64,000 nucleotides of DNA from Bacteroidota bacterium (GTDB taxonomy: Bacteria > Bacteroidota > Bacteroidia > UKL13-3): positions 58,993-122,992 of the forward strand of contig CANHVU010000001.1 of NCBI GenBank assembly GCA_947464275.1, written 5' to 3'. A program made the translations under genes and the position numbers. How positions within the stretch are numbered: the stretch's first letter is position 1; each line of letters begins with the position of its first letter. The notes beneath the pieces were generated by a model. It had not been told where the DNA came from. It did not search any database and was given only the letters and a program-made list of their open reading frames with translations. Shown piece by piece: positions 35,087 to 43,833 of this stretch.

Positions 35087-38000
35087 ATGAATAAGCTCAT
35101 TAAAAGTATTCTATCATTTTCGTTAAAAAACAAAGCGTTTACGTTTTTTGGCGTGATAGTTTTAGTCATATCAGGATTTATTGCTTTTAAAAATATGCCC
35201 ATTGAGGCATTTCCCGATGTTACCAATACACAAATAGTAATTATAACGCAATGGAACGGGCGCAGTGCCGAAGAAGTAGAGCGTTTTGTTACCACACCTA
35301 TTGAACTTTCGATGGGTTCGGTTCAGAAAAAAACCAGTGTGCGTAGCACCACCATGTTTGGTTTATCTATTATAAAAATAATTTTTGAGGATAATGTAGA
35401 TGATTTATTTGCCCGAAACCAAGTAAATAACCAACTAAGAACAGTATCGCTACCCGATGGAATAGACCCAGAAGTACAACCGCCATACGGACCAACTGGC
35501 GAGATATTTAGATACACTTTAAAAAGTGACTCACGCGATTCGAGGGAATTATTAACCATTCAAAATTGGGTAATTGATAGACAATTACGCTCAGTTCCGG
35601 GTGTGGCTGATATCAATGTTTTTGGCGGACAACAAAAGGTTTTTGAATTAAGTGTTGACCCAAACAAATTAGAAAAATACGACCTCACTCCTCTTCAAGT
35701 TTATGATGCGGTAAATAAAAGTAATTTAAATGTTGGTGGCGATGTAATTGAAAAAAGTGGACAATCGTATGTAGTGCGTGGTTTAGGTTTGTTACAATCT
35801 ATTCCTGATATTGAAAATATCATTGTTGATCAAAATAATGGCAACCCAGTATTGGTAAAAAACTTAGCCAATGTTACTGAAAGTTCTTTACCGCGCGTAG
35901 GTCAAGCAGGATTAAATAATCAAGATGATGTGGTAGAAGGAATTATAGTAATGCGAAAAGGCGAAAACCCTAAAGAAGTGCTTACACGTGTTAAAACTAA
36001 AATTGATGAAATAAACGAACGCATTTTACCTAAAGATGTAAAAATGGAAACATTTTACGATAGGGATAATTTGATGAATTATACCACCTCAACTGTGATG
36101 CATAATATGTTTGAAGGTATATTATTTGTTACCGTTATCGTGTTTTTATTCATGGCCGATTGGCGTACTACTATTACTGTTTCTATCATCATTCCATTAT
36201 CATTATTATTTGCCTTTTTGTGTTTAAAATTAAAAGGCATGAGTGCTAATTTACTGTCGCTAGGAGCAGTTGATTTTGGTATTATTATAGATGGGGCGGT
36301 GGTAATGGTGGAGGGCATATTTGTAACCCTTGATCACTTGGCACACAAAAAAGGAATGATGGCCTTTAACAAGTTATCGAAAGGACAAATAATTAAGAAA
36401 ACAGGCACCTCATTAGGTAAAGCCATTTTCTTTTCAAAACTTATTATCATTACAGCCCTATTACCCATTTTTGCTTTTCAAAAAGTAGAAGGTAAAATGT
36501 TCTCACCATTGGCTTATACATTAGGGTTTGCCTTATTAGGAGCATTGTTATTTACCTTAACTTTAGTGCCTGTATTGTGCCACATTTTCTTAAATAAAAA
36601 TGTAAAGGAAAAACACAATCCTTTTGTTAACTTTTGGAATAAATTAGTTGAAAACGGCTTTAATTGGACTTTTAAACACAAACGTTTAACCCTTATTGTT
36701 TCATTGCTTTTAATATTTTCAACTTTCTTTTCAGCTAAGTTTTTAGGTACAGAATTTTTACCACAATTAAACGAAGGTTCGTTATGGATAACCGCAGAAA
36801 TGCCTTTGAGTACTTCACTTGACAAATCAATGATTACCACCAATAAGTTAAAAGCCATTTTACAATCGTTTGAAGAGGTAAATGGAGTGCTATCGCAAAC
36901 AGGAAGGAGTAATGATGGAACCGACCCTAATGGATTTGGATTTGTGCAGTTTCAGGTAAATTTAAAACCCAAAGAAGAATGGAAACGTAAAATAACGCAA
37001 GACCAGCTTATTGATGAAATAGACAGTAAGCTAAAACAATACCAAGGCATAACCTATAATTATTCTCAACCTATTTCCGATAATGTTTCAGAGGCAGTGG
37101 CAGGTTTTAAAGCCTCCAATGGTGTTAAAATTTATGGAGATGATTTGAATAAACTAAACGATTATGCCAACCAAGTTTTAAAAACCATCAAAAATATAGA
37201 TGGTATAAAAGATGCTGGTATAATTAGAAATATTGGGCAGCCTGAATTAAGCGTAATTTTAGATAGAGAAAAAATGGCCGCCTATGGTGTAACCATTGCG
37301 GATGCGCAAGCTGTATTAGAAATGGCTTTTGGCGGTAAAACTGCTACTCAAAAATTTGAAGGTGAGCGCAAGTTTGATGTAAGGATTAGGTACGAAAAAG
37401 AATACCGTAAAAACGAAAAAGACATTGCTAACCTGATGGTACCAACGCTTAACAACACCAAAATTCCTTTAAAAGAAATTTCGTTTATTGATAAAGACAA
37501 TGGCGCTGCATTTATTTATAGAGATAATTTAAAACGTTTTATTGGTGTTAAATTTTCGATTAGAGATAGAGATTTAGGAAGTACCATAGCCGAAGCACAA
37601 CAAAAAGTTTCGCAAAATATTCAATTGGCCGCAGGATATGACATTGGCTGGACTGGTGAATTTGAAAACCAAGTGAGGGCTACAGGAAGTTTGACCGAGA
37701 TGGTTCCCATTAGCTTAGTAGGTATTTTTATTTTGTTATTCATACTTTTTGGTAATATAAAAGATTCGTTATTGGTATTAGCCAATGTGCCTTTTGCCAT
37801 TATTGGTGGAATAATAGCATTACACTTAACACGCATGAACTTTGGAATTTCGGGCGGTGTGGGCTTTATAGCTTTATTTGGTATTTGTATTCAAAATGGG
37901 GTGCTACTTATATCGGAGTTTCATAAAAATTTAAAAGACAAATTAAATTTAGAAACCTCCATAAAAGAAGCAGTAAAAGTGCGCACCCGCCCGGTAGTTA

Positions 38001-38188
38001 TGACCGCTTTAATGGCATCTATTGGTTTATTGCCAGCAGCTATTAGCACTGGAATTGGATCAGAATCGCAAAAGCCATTGGCTATAGTAATTATCGGTGG
38101 ATTGATAACTGCCACCATTTTAACTTTATTGGTTTTCCCCATTATATTTTGGGTGTTTAACCGCAACAAACATGAGGTTATTGATTAA
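35087..38188 (+). CDS. Heavy-metal efflux RND transporter (CzcA/CusA family)
   Basis: A 1033-residue RND protein with twelve transmembrane helices and two large periplasmic loops. The TM4 motif reads DFGIIIDGAVVMVE starting at Asp396, with Asp402, the charged residues that relay protons in heavy-metal (HME) members. This pattern is closer to divalent-cation pumps (CzcA, CnrA) than to the copper/silver pump CusA, whose TM4 differs; the metal is therefore not certain. Operon with the TolC-like and adaptor genes. A GC-rich hairpin follows at 38274-38309. Confidence 0.93.
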   Translation: MNKLIKSILSFSLKNKAFTFFGVIVLVISGFIAFKNMPIEAFPDVTNTQIVIITQWNGRSAEEVERFVTTPIELSMGSVQKKTSVRSTTMFGLSIIKIIFEDNVDDLFARNQVNNQLRTVSLPDGIDPEVQPPYGPTGEIFRYTLKSDSRDSRELLTIQNWVIDRQLRSVPGVADINVFGGQQKVFELSVDPNKLEKYDLTPLQVYDAVNKSNLNVGGDVIEKSGQSYVVRGLGLLQSIPDIENIIVDQNNGNPVLVKNLANVTESSLPRVGQAGLNNQDDVVEGIIVMRKGENPKEVLTRVKTKIDEINERILPKDVKMETFYDRDNLMNYTTSTVMHNMFEGILFVTVIVFLFMADWRTTITVSIIIPLSLLFAFLCLKLKGMSANLLSLGAVDFGIIIDGAVVMVEGIFVTLDHLAHKKGMMAFNKLSKGQIIKKTGTSLGKAIFFSKLIIITALLPIFAFQKVEGKMFSPLAYTLGFALLGALLFTLTLVPVLCHIFLNKNVKEKHNPFVNFWNKLVENGFNWTFKHKRLTLIVSLLLIFSTFFSAKFLGTEFLPQLNEGSLWITAEMPLSTSLDKSMITTNKLKAILQSFEEVNGVLSQTGRSNDGTDPNGFGFVQFQVNLKPKEEWKRKITQDQLIDEIDSKLKQYQGITYNYSQPISDNVSEAVAGFKASNGVKIYGDDLNKLNDYANQVLKTIKNIDGIKDAGIIRNIGQPELSVILDREKMAAYGVTIADAQAVLEMAFGGKTATQKFEGERKFDVRIRYEKEYRKNEKDIANLMVPTLNNTKIPLKEISFIDKDNGAAFIYRDNLKRFIGVKFSIRDRDLGSTIAEAQQKVSQNIQLAAGYDIGWTGEFENQVRATGSLTEMVPISLVGIFILLFILFGNIKDSLLVLANVPFAIIGGIIALHLTRMNFGISGGVGFIALFGICIQNGVLLISEFHKNLKDKLNLETSIKEAVKVRTRPVVMTALMASIGLLPAAISTGIGSESQKPLAIVIIGGLITATILTLLVFPIIFWVFNRNKHEVID

Positions 38189-38497
38189 TCTGAAAATAAA
38201 CTAAAACAAGCCTACAAAGATATTGGACTCTTAATTTAAAATAAGAAAGACGTTAGTTACTTTAAATAATAAACCCAAACCGCGTTAGCCAAAATTAAAG
38301 TGGTTTGGGCTTAAAAAGTAGATTAATGAAAATACTTACCATGGACTCAATTCAAACTGAAAACGGACAAAATACAAACACTTTGCAAAATTAAAAGAGA
38401 AACAACAGCAAATACAATGTAACCGTTTTAGCTTCACATTTAATTTTACCCAATAACATACTCAACAAACAAACTGATAGAAAAAAAATTGCAGAAA
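38189..38497. other. Intergenic region downstream of the RND gene
   Basis: About 310 bases with a hairpin (38274-38309) and only a 22-codon reading frame (38326-38394, starting MKILTMDS) that I do not trust. Probably eroded DNA between the pump and the next genes. Confidence 0.4.
38274..38309 (+). terminator. Possible terminator after the RND gene
   Basis: CCCAAACC (38274-38281) pairs with GGTTTGGG (38302-38309) around a 20-base loop; the following run is not T-rich, so it may be a weak terminator or just a hairpin. Confidence 0.4.
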
Positions 38498-38800
38498 ATG
38501 CCAAACAACACATCCCAACATATATTAAATACCTCTGCTAATCTTTTAGGATTTTGCCTCGTGGTAATCACCGCAATTCATATAAATGACCAAACAGAAA
38601 CAACAATCATAGACATGTTAACTGCTTTTGTAGCCTTACTGCTTGCATTTTCATGTTTGTTTTCTTTTATCTCAATTAGGTCAGAGAATGCTAAAATTGA
38701 AATGAGATTTGAAACAATTGCAGATTATTTATTTTTCATATCTCTAACTGGCATTATATCAATAATAACTCTTATTTTACATAACTACTTAAACAAATAG
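38498..38800 (+). CDS. Hypothetical three-TM membrane protein, 100 aa
   Basis: I prefer the ATG at 38498 to an in-frame TTG at 38489. Three hydrophobic segments (about 13-28, 38-60 and 75-95) leave little soluble mass; one charged stretch, RSENAKIEMRFETI, lies between the second and third. It resembles uncharacterised small integral membrane proteins. 5 bases before the DUF4136 gene, so these may be cotranscribed. Function unknown. Confidence 0.6.
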   Translation: MPNNTSQHILNTSANLLGFCLVVITAIHINDQTETTIIDMLTAFVALLLAFSCLFSFISIRSENAKIEMRFETIADYLFFISLTGIISIITLILHNYLNK

Positions 38801-38805
38801 TAAAA

Positions 38806-39426
38806 ATGAAAACACTTAATAAAACAATCGCTTTGCTATCAATCTGCATATTGACAGGTTGTGCAAGTACACAAATTTTTAGCGATAAAGATGATGCTAT
38901 TGACTTTAACAAATATAAAACATTTGCTTGGCTACCTACAGGCAATTTTAGCTATGGAAACGGTTTTGATAACCAAATAATTGAAAGTAATATTAAAACC
39001 AATGCTTCCAGATTATTAGAGTTAGCTTGGTTAAAAGCTGATACAATTGCCCCTGATTTACTTTTTGAATACCACATAGAATTTAAAAATAAAACCATTA
39101 TAGAGCAACAACCTATATATAATTATAACTACAATAATGGTATGTATAATTATGGCAGATACAATTATAACCGATACTATGGTTATAATCCCTATTGGCG
39201 AAAAAGCAATATGAACTCGCCATATATAATTGGTTATAAAAGTATTCCCGTTACTTATAAAGAAGGAACTTTATTAATATCTGCAATTGATAGAAATACA
39301 AACAAATTAGTTTGGCGGGGATGGTCTGTTAGCACAGTTACCGATGCAGCTACATACGAACTAGAATTAAAAAAAGACGTTACAAAAATTCTTCAAAAGT
39401 TTCCAATCCAAATCCCAACGAAATAA
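38806..39426 (+). CDS. DUF4136 domain lipoprotein, 206 aa
   Basis: The signal ends in LTGC (Cys19), giving a lipoprotein. The mature protein fits DUF4136: DFNKYKTFAWLP near the start, an internal Tyr/Asn-rich, repeat-like insertion (NYNYNNGMYNYGRYNYNRYYG), then YKEGTLLISAIDRNTNKLVWRGWS and a final helix. Lipoproteins of this family are common at the outer membrane of Bacteroidota, with no assigned role. The following gene starts 2 bases after the stop. Confidence 0.85.
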   Translation: MKTLNKTIALLSICILTGCASTQIFSDKDDAIDFNKYKTFAWLPTGNFSYGNGFDNQIIESNIKTNASRLLELAWLKADTIAPDLLFEYHIEFKNKTIIEQQPIYNYNYNNGMYNYGRYNYNRYYGYNPYWRKSNMNSPYIIGYKSIPVTYKEGTLLISAIDRNTNKLVWRGWSVSTVTDAATYELELKKDVTKILQKFPIQIPTK

Positions 39427-39428
39427 AT

Positions 39429-39983
39429 ATGAAAAAAATAATTTCACTTTTGGGGGTTTGTTTTTTTGCACTTAACTACCTTTGTGCTCAAACCTCACGC
39501 AACTGCAAAGTATTAATATCAACCAAGTTTAATGATTCATTATATACCGTTGTATCTAAAGAAGCAACACTAACCTTTAATTTGGCTACAAACGACCTGA
39601 CCTTAAAACTCAAACTCCAATCATTAGACCATGAAATTGATACGATTGAAAATTTCTTTAATCAATACCAACCATCAGACGAGTTAATATATTTGGCTAA
39701 CCTTGGTATCAATGTTTTTGATTTAATTGAAAGCGAAGCCAACAGAAATAAAATGTATCCCATGTCAGGAAATTTGACTTTGAACTCAATATCAAAAGGA
39801 GTTCAAGGAACGTACTCCTTGCTAAAACTTACAAACGAAAGCCAAGATACTAAACTTAATTTACGCTTTAGTTTAGATTTATCCTTTAACCCCGTAGATT
39901 TTGACATTAATAAAATTTTCCCTTTGTTAAATCAAAAGGTTTATATCGAAATTGATGAAGCAATTGTAAATATAATTGAATAA
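39429..39983 (+). CDS. Hypothetical secreted protein, 184 aa
   Basis: A signal peptide (about 1-20, FALNYLCAQ) leads to a beta-rich mature protein with no recognised domain. Residues such as KVLISTKFNDSL at the start and FSLDLSFNPVDFDIN near the end suggest a beta-sandwich. It forms a tight trio with the two preceding genes (2-base spacing). Its 3' end directly abuts the decayed TolC-like remnant, so its downstream context has changed. Function unknown. Confidence 0.6.
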   Translation: MKKIISLLGVCFFALNYLCAQTSRNCKVLISTKFNDSLYTVVSKEATLTFNLATNDLTLKLKLQSLDHEIDTIENFFNQYQPSDELIYLANLGINVFDLIESEANRNKMYPMSGNLTLNSISKGVQGTYSLLKLTNESQDTKLNLRFSLDLSFNPVDFDINKIFPLLNQKVYIEIDEAIVNIIE

Positions 39984-39984
39984 T

Positions 39985-40250
39985 ATGAGATATAAAACAT
40001 CATCTTTTCTTATTGCACTTTTCCTTTTTTCAATAAGGGAAAGGCACAACAATTAGCTGACACTACTATCATTAATATTAAATAAGTCGAGGAATTATTT
40101 CTTAAAAACAATTTTATTTTACTTGCCAATTACTATAATATTAAAATAGCCACTGCCGCTTATGAACAAGCAAAATCATATAGCAACCCAACTATTTTTC
40201 AGAAATAAATAATGACGCGAAAGTAGTTGAACAATTAAATAAAAATAATA
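39985..40250 (+). pseudogene. Decayed N-terminal remnant of a second TolC-like gene
   Basis: From the ATG at 39985 a signal peptide begins (MRYKTSSFLIALFLFS) but the frame shifts soon after. In another frame 40040-40200 reads KAQQLADTTI, then a stop, then VEELFLKNNFILLANYY and AAYEQAKSYSNPTIF. This matches the start of the intact TolC-like protein (IEECENQFLKNNLLLVAEQ...IIQAKVWDNPYVSGE). The frameshift and stops show decay; the remainder of such a gene is missing. It supports an ancestral second efflux set in this spot. Confidence 0.75.
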
Positions 40251-40337
40251 AATTAAAATAAATACCAACTAATTAAGACTTGTTTGGGTTCAATTTAAAC
40301 CAAAAAATTAGATATTATTGATTAACTGATATTTGTC

Positions 40338-40398
40338 CCTTTTTATTTGAAATATGTTCTCTAAACTTAAAAATTAAAACAGAGAGGGAATATTTACA
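40338..40398 (+). repeat. Upstream part of the duplicated segment
   Basis: 40338-40360 is identical for 23 bases to 29921-29943, and the similarity continues with few changes to the start codon. It marks the 5' end of the duplication shared by both flanks of the efflux island. Confidence 0.75.
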
Positions 40399-41121
40399 TT
40401 GAAGGCTATATTTACATTTTTTATACTGGCTATTTGCCTTTACGGCTATGCGCAGCAAAACTTTATAAATGTACCCTCAGCTGAAGTTACTACCAAAAAG
40501 AAACTGTTTTTTCAGCAGCAAATAAATATTAACGAAATTATACAAACCAACAGCACTTTGGCTTACGGATTAGGAAAAGGTTTTGAAATTGGTGCCAATG
40601 TATTGGGCTTAAACTTTAAAACCAATCAACAATTTTTAATAGAAAACGATAGCTTAGATAAAGATCCTTATAACCCACTAATTTTATTAAACGGACTAAA
40701 AAGTTTTAAAATTAATAACCAACAATCAATTGCGCTTGGTACTCAAGTTGGCTATAATTATACCGAAAGAGACCATAAACTACCCGCAGCTTTAACATAT
40801 GTAAATTACAGAATTACTGATTTGTTTTTGAAGAATAGTGTTTTTGTGCTTGGTAGTTATTACAATACTTTACATTATGGAGGCGAAGGCGATAGAATAG
40901 GATTTTGGCTTGCGTCAGAAATAGTATTAAATGAAAAACTTCATTTTATGGCCGAGAGTGTTATGGGTAAAAATGCCTTAGCCTATACCTCACTTGGAGT
41001 AATATATTATCCTTTAAAATACATGCCTTTAACCTTTGGTATCCAAATTCCAAACACCGAAAATAATGCTTATTCGTTTGTGTTTGAATTAACTATTTTG
41101 CCTATAAATAACGAGAAGTAG
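40399..41121 (+). CDS. Secreted outer-membrane-like protein, intact copy of the duplicated gene, 240 aa
   Basis: The start is a TTG at 40399, conserved in position in the decayed copy (TTG at 29983), and gives a signal peptide of about 19 residues ending YAQQ. The mature protein shows the alternating-strand pattern of a porin-like outer-membrane barrel: GLGKGFEIGANVLGLNF, LGTQVGYNYTE, AYTSLGVIYYPLKYMPLTFGIQIP, ending in FELTILPIN. I do not recognise the family. Linked twice to TolC-like efflux genes, it may serve in metal export or porin control. No terminator; its stop touches the convergent next gene's stop. Confidence 0.7.
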   Translation: MKAIFTFFILAICLYGYAQQNFINVPSAEVTTKKKLFFQQQININEIIQTNSTLAYGLGKGFEIGANVLGLNFKTNQQFLIENDSLDKDPYNPLILLNGLKSFKINNQQSIALGTQVGYNYTERDHKLPAALTYVNYRITDLFLKNSVFVLGSYYNTLHYGGEGDRIGFWLASEIVLNEKLHFMAESVMGKNALAYTSLGVIYYPLKYMPLTFGIQIPNTENNAYSFVFELTILPINNEK

Positions 41122-43101
41122 TTAGCCTTTTCTTTTGGCATTTCGTTTTTTTATTGCAATTCTACTTAAGGTATTATTCTTCAATAACATCAACTTACTT
41201 AACTTATAATAAGTACCAAATTGCTTATTAATCCCTGTACTTCTAATTTTATACATTTGGTATTCTAACAATCGCTCATAAATTAACCTGTTTCGTTCCT
41301 TTGAAGTTTCTTTTGTTTGTTTTTTACAATACTTATTTATGGCCTTAAATTCCTTTTTTATAAGTAATAACTCATTTTTATAAGAAGGCCATTGGTCTGC
41401 AAAATTTCGTATATTAGCATAATACATTGTTGCCACATCAGCAACGCCAAGTTTTTTTAAATAAGTATAGTTGTAAGCTAATTTTCTATGAATATTACAA
41501 AATAAATCAATATACCTTTTTAAAACCTTTAATTCTGCATAGTAATTTTTAAAAACAAAAGTATTCTTACTATCAAAAAGCAGTAAATCATCATTGAACT
41601 TGTATTTAAGCAAAGTATCTTTACGACTTCTTACTTCTAAATCCATATCATCAACCATACCATATCTATACAACTGTGTACTGAAAACCTTACCCTTGTT
41701 TCGGTTTGATTTTACATTATATTTTTCACTAACCGTTTTATAATGAGCAAACAAACTATCCATTTTTTGAACTTGAAAATAAATACTGTCCTTAACCCTT
41801 AACAACGAATCATTTAGTAATTCAATATTATTTACACATAAAACAGAATCTTCCTTAAGTGGATTTAAAAACAGTCGAGCATTTTCAAATCGCTTACTTT
41901 TCAAAAGGCCTTTTAACTTTAAATTCGATTTTTTGAAGGTAGATTTTATAAGTTTAAAAGCATCTCTTTTAATTTTACCACCAGTTACAAGCTTACTATA
42001 TACAGACGATGTAGAAGAAATTAAACGTTGATTTTGATTTCTTAAAGTGTCTCGTTTTTGAACATTATTTTTAATTAAATCTTGCTTTTGGATATTTAAA
42101 AAATACATCATCGAATCAAGGTGCATTTTTGAACTATCAGTTAATAAAATTACGGAGTCGCAAGCTACTTTAGTATTGCTTTTGTTCATTTCTTTTTCAT
42201 CAATTGAAAGCAATAAATTTTGCGCCAACATCAAATAACTGTTGGCAATGGCTATGTGATTTTTATGGTTATATTTATATACCATAAAACCCACGTCAAT
42301 CATGTTTTTTTCAAATTCAGCATTGGCATAATCTACTCGCGCAGCATCCAAATCATCATCAGAAATAGTGATTACGCTATCGTTATATGAATGTAGAAAA
42401 TAAGCGCTGTCTTTTTCAAAATATTCAATATTCTGTTCATCGTTCAGTAGTTGCCACATAGGCACTGAGGCTATATGGTCTGTTTTAAAATAATGACCAC
42501 CTTTTAAATAGTAAAAATTATTTGGACTCTTTACAAAATAAGGCTTGTACTTATAAATACCTTGAGTACCAAGTGTTAAAATTTTTACAAAAAAACCAAT
42601 AAATGTAAGTCGGTACGAACTTACATAACCTGCATCCCAACATACATCAATTAACTTCCATTGTTTATCAATATAAACTGCATTCCAAATATGCTTATCT
42701 ATGTATAATTTATCGTTTAAATCGTCACTATTTCCTTTAACATACCCTGGTACCGAAGCTGAAATGATATTTGCATTTTTACATAATTCGTTAAACAAAT
42801 CGGTATAGCCCAAACAAATGGCTTTGCGTTTCCGTAAAATGGTTTTAATAGAAGTCCTTTCAAAGTTGTTCTTAGCCAACTTCTTCACATCATACTTAAT
42901 ATGACTTACCATCCAACTATGAATAGCAGCTACTTTTTCTTCATCAGTTTTTAAGTGATTCGTTAAATTATAAGCTAGTTTTTTAGCATTATAAGTATAA
43001 AAAAAGGGCACAAATTTATGTGCTCTCACACCTTGTGAATGGGCCAAAAAGCAATAAAATAAAGCTCCAAGTAAGAATATAGTTTTATAAAATTTTCTCA
43101 T
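41122..43101 (-). CDS. Transglutaminase-like protein with long helical tail, 659 aa
   Basis: A signal (about 1-22, LAHSQ) precedes a transglutaminase-like core (about 30-160) with Cys96 (KAICLGYTD), His137 (KHIWNAVYI) and Asp152 (LIDVCWD): an intact triad. The rest, about 500 residues, is highly charged and Lys/Asn-rich with helical repeats, e.g. two DSLL/LL-type stretches and RLIYERLLEYQMY. The core resembles the proteins of the DUF/kyphoscoliosis-type peptidase class. The upstream gene overlaps it by one base (TAATG). I infer secreted peptidase or cross-linking activity; the tail may be a scaffold. Confidence 0.8.
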   Translation of the reverse strand: MRKFYKTIFLLGALFYCFLAHSQGVRAHKFVPFFYTYNAKKLAYNLTNHLKTDEEKVAAIHSWMVSHIKYDVKKLAKNNFERTSIKTILRKRKAICLGYTDLFNELCKNANIISASVPGYVKGNSDDLNDKLYIDKHIWNAVYIDKQWKLIDVCWDAGYVSSYRLTFIGFFVKILTLGTQGIYKYKPYFVKSPNNFYYLKGGHYFKTDHIASVPMWQLLNDEQNIEYFEKDSAYFLHSYNDSVITISDDDLDAARVDYANAEFEKNMIDVGFMVYKYNHKNHIAIANSYLMLAQNLLLSIDEKEMNKSNTKVACDSVILLTDSSKMHLDSMMYFLNIQKQDLIKNNVQKRDTLRNQNQRLISSTSSVYSKLVTGGKIKRDAFKLIKSTFKKSNLKLKGLLKSKRFENARLFLNPLKEDSVLCVNNIELLNDSLLRVKDSIYFQVQKMDSLFAHYKTVSEKYNVKSNRNKGKVFSTQLYRYGMVDDMDLEVRSRKDTLLKYKFNDDLLLFDSKNTFVFKNYYAELKVLKRYIDLFCNIHRKLAYNYTYLKKLGVADVATMYYANIRNFADQWPSYKNELLLIKKEFKAINKYCKKQTKETSKERNRLIYERLLEYQMYKIRSTGINKQFGTYYKLSKLMLLKNNTLSRIAIKKRNAKRKG

Positions 43102-43757
43102 TAATTGAACTTATTGTTCCGTTGTTGCCACCAAATGTAAAAATCAAATAGAATTAGTAGAAGAATTGAAGTTAATGCAACCCAATAACCCCAAAGTTTT
43201 TCGCCAGAAAAATCAAATAAAATAAAGGCATTATATAAAAAGAAGGCTGCTATTATTTCTAAAAACAAATTGATTCTAACTAGCGATTTTTCTAAAAATT
43301 TCCCTGCCAAACTAATTATTAAAAATAATAAGGATAAAAAGGTTCCAAATTGAAAAACATAAGGCAATGCATTTATGCCCATTCCTATTCCTGTATAGAC
43401 ATTAGGCTCGGGATTCAAAAAAATCTTTAGGAAAGGATACCTTTTTGTAAGTGTTGCAGAGAGATATTCCTCTTTATTATTTGATTTATCAGCATCATTC
43501 TCGTTAAAACTATTTTCAATGGCAGGGGTATCAATATTATTTGTATTAACTAAAGGTATTTTAGTTTCAACGGTATCAGAATCAAGACTCACCAACGAAT
43601 CCATTTCACGAGTGGCTTCAGCTATAGAATCAGCTTGATTTTGTGCTTCTTGTTTTGCCTTTTCCTCAGCACTTGGACCTCCACAACCAGTATAAAAAAA
43701 AGGAAGAAAAAAGGTACATAAAACCAAAACATGCAAAAAGCGAGAGTATATAATCAT
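43101..43757 (-). CDS. Membrane lipoprotein-like protein, 218 aa
   Basis: A hydrophobic N-terminus ends at a possible lipobox Cys25 (FYTGC), followed by an acidic, Ser/Asp-rich region (about 28-100). The C-terminal half has three transmembrane segments (about 127-147, 152-172 and 183-205), ending in WWQQRNNKFN. No family recognised. The stop overlaps the next gene's ATG in TAATG, so its product is probably made in a fixed ratio with the transglutaminase-like protein, and may hold it at the membrane. Confidence 0.65.
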   Translation of the reverse strand: MIIYSRFLHVLVLCTFFLPFFYTGCGGPSAEEKAKQEAQNQADSIAEATREMDSLVSLDSDTVETKIPLVNTNNIDTPAIENSFNENDADKSNNKEEYLSATLTKRYPFLKIFLNPEPNVYTGIGMGINALPYVFQFGTFLSLLFLIISLAGKFLEKSLVRINLFLEIIAAFFLYNAFILFDFSGEKLWGYWVALTSILLLILFDFYIWWQQRNNKFN

Positions 43758-43833
43758 TATGGTTAAAGAATATTGTTAAACTTTATTTGTGCTTTTATCA
43801 CTTCGCATTCCGCAATTCGAACTCCGCATTATC

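Noticed and set aside
35087..38188. Assigning the pump as copper/silver CusA
   Set aside because: The TM4 motif DFGIIIDGAVVMVE resembles the divalent-cation type, and the adaptor has no Met- or His-rich tail. The metal remains open.
38326..38394. 22-codon frame beginning MKILTMDS between the pump and the next gene
   Set aside because: Too short, with no membrane span, promoter or overlap to support it; probably chance in eroded DNA.
29921..41121. Integrative element or transposon ends around the efflux island
   Set aside because: No transposase, integrase, att-like direct repeats or terminal inverted repeats are visible; only the duplicated flanking gene is.
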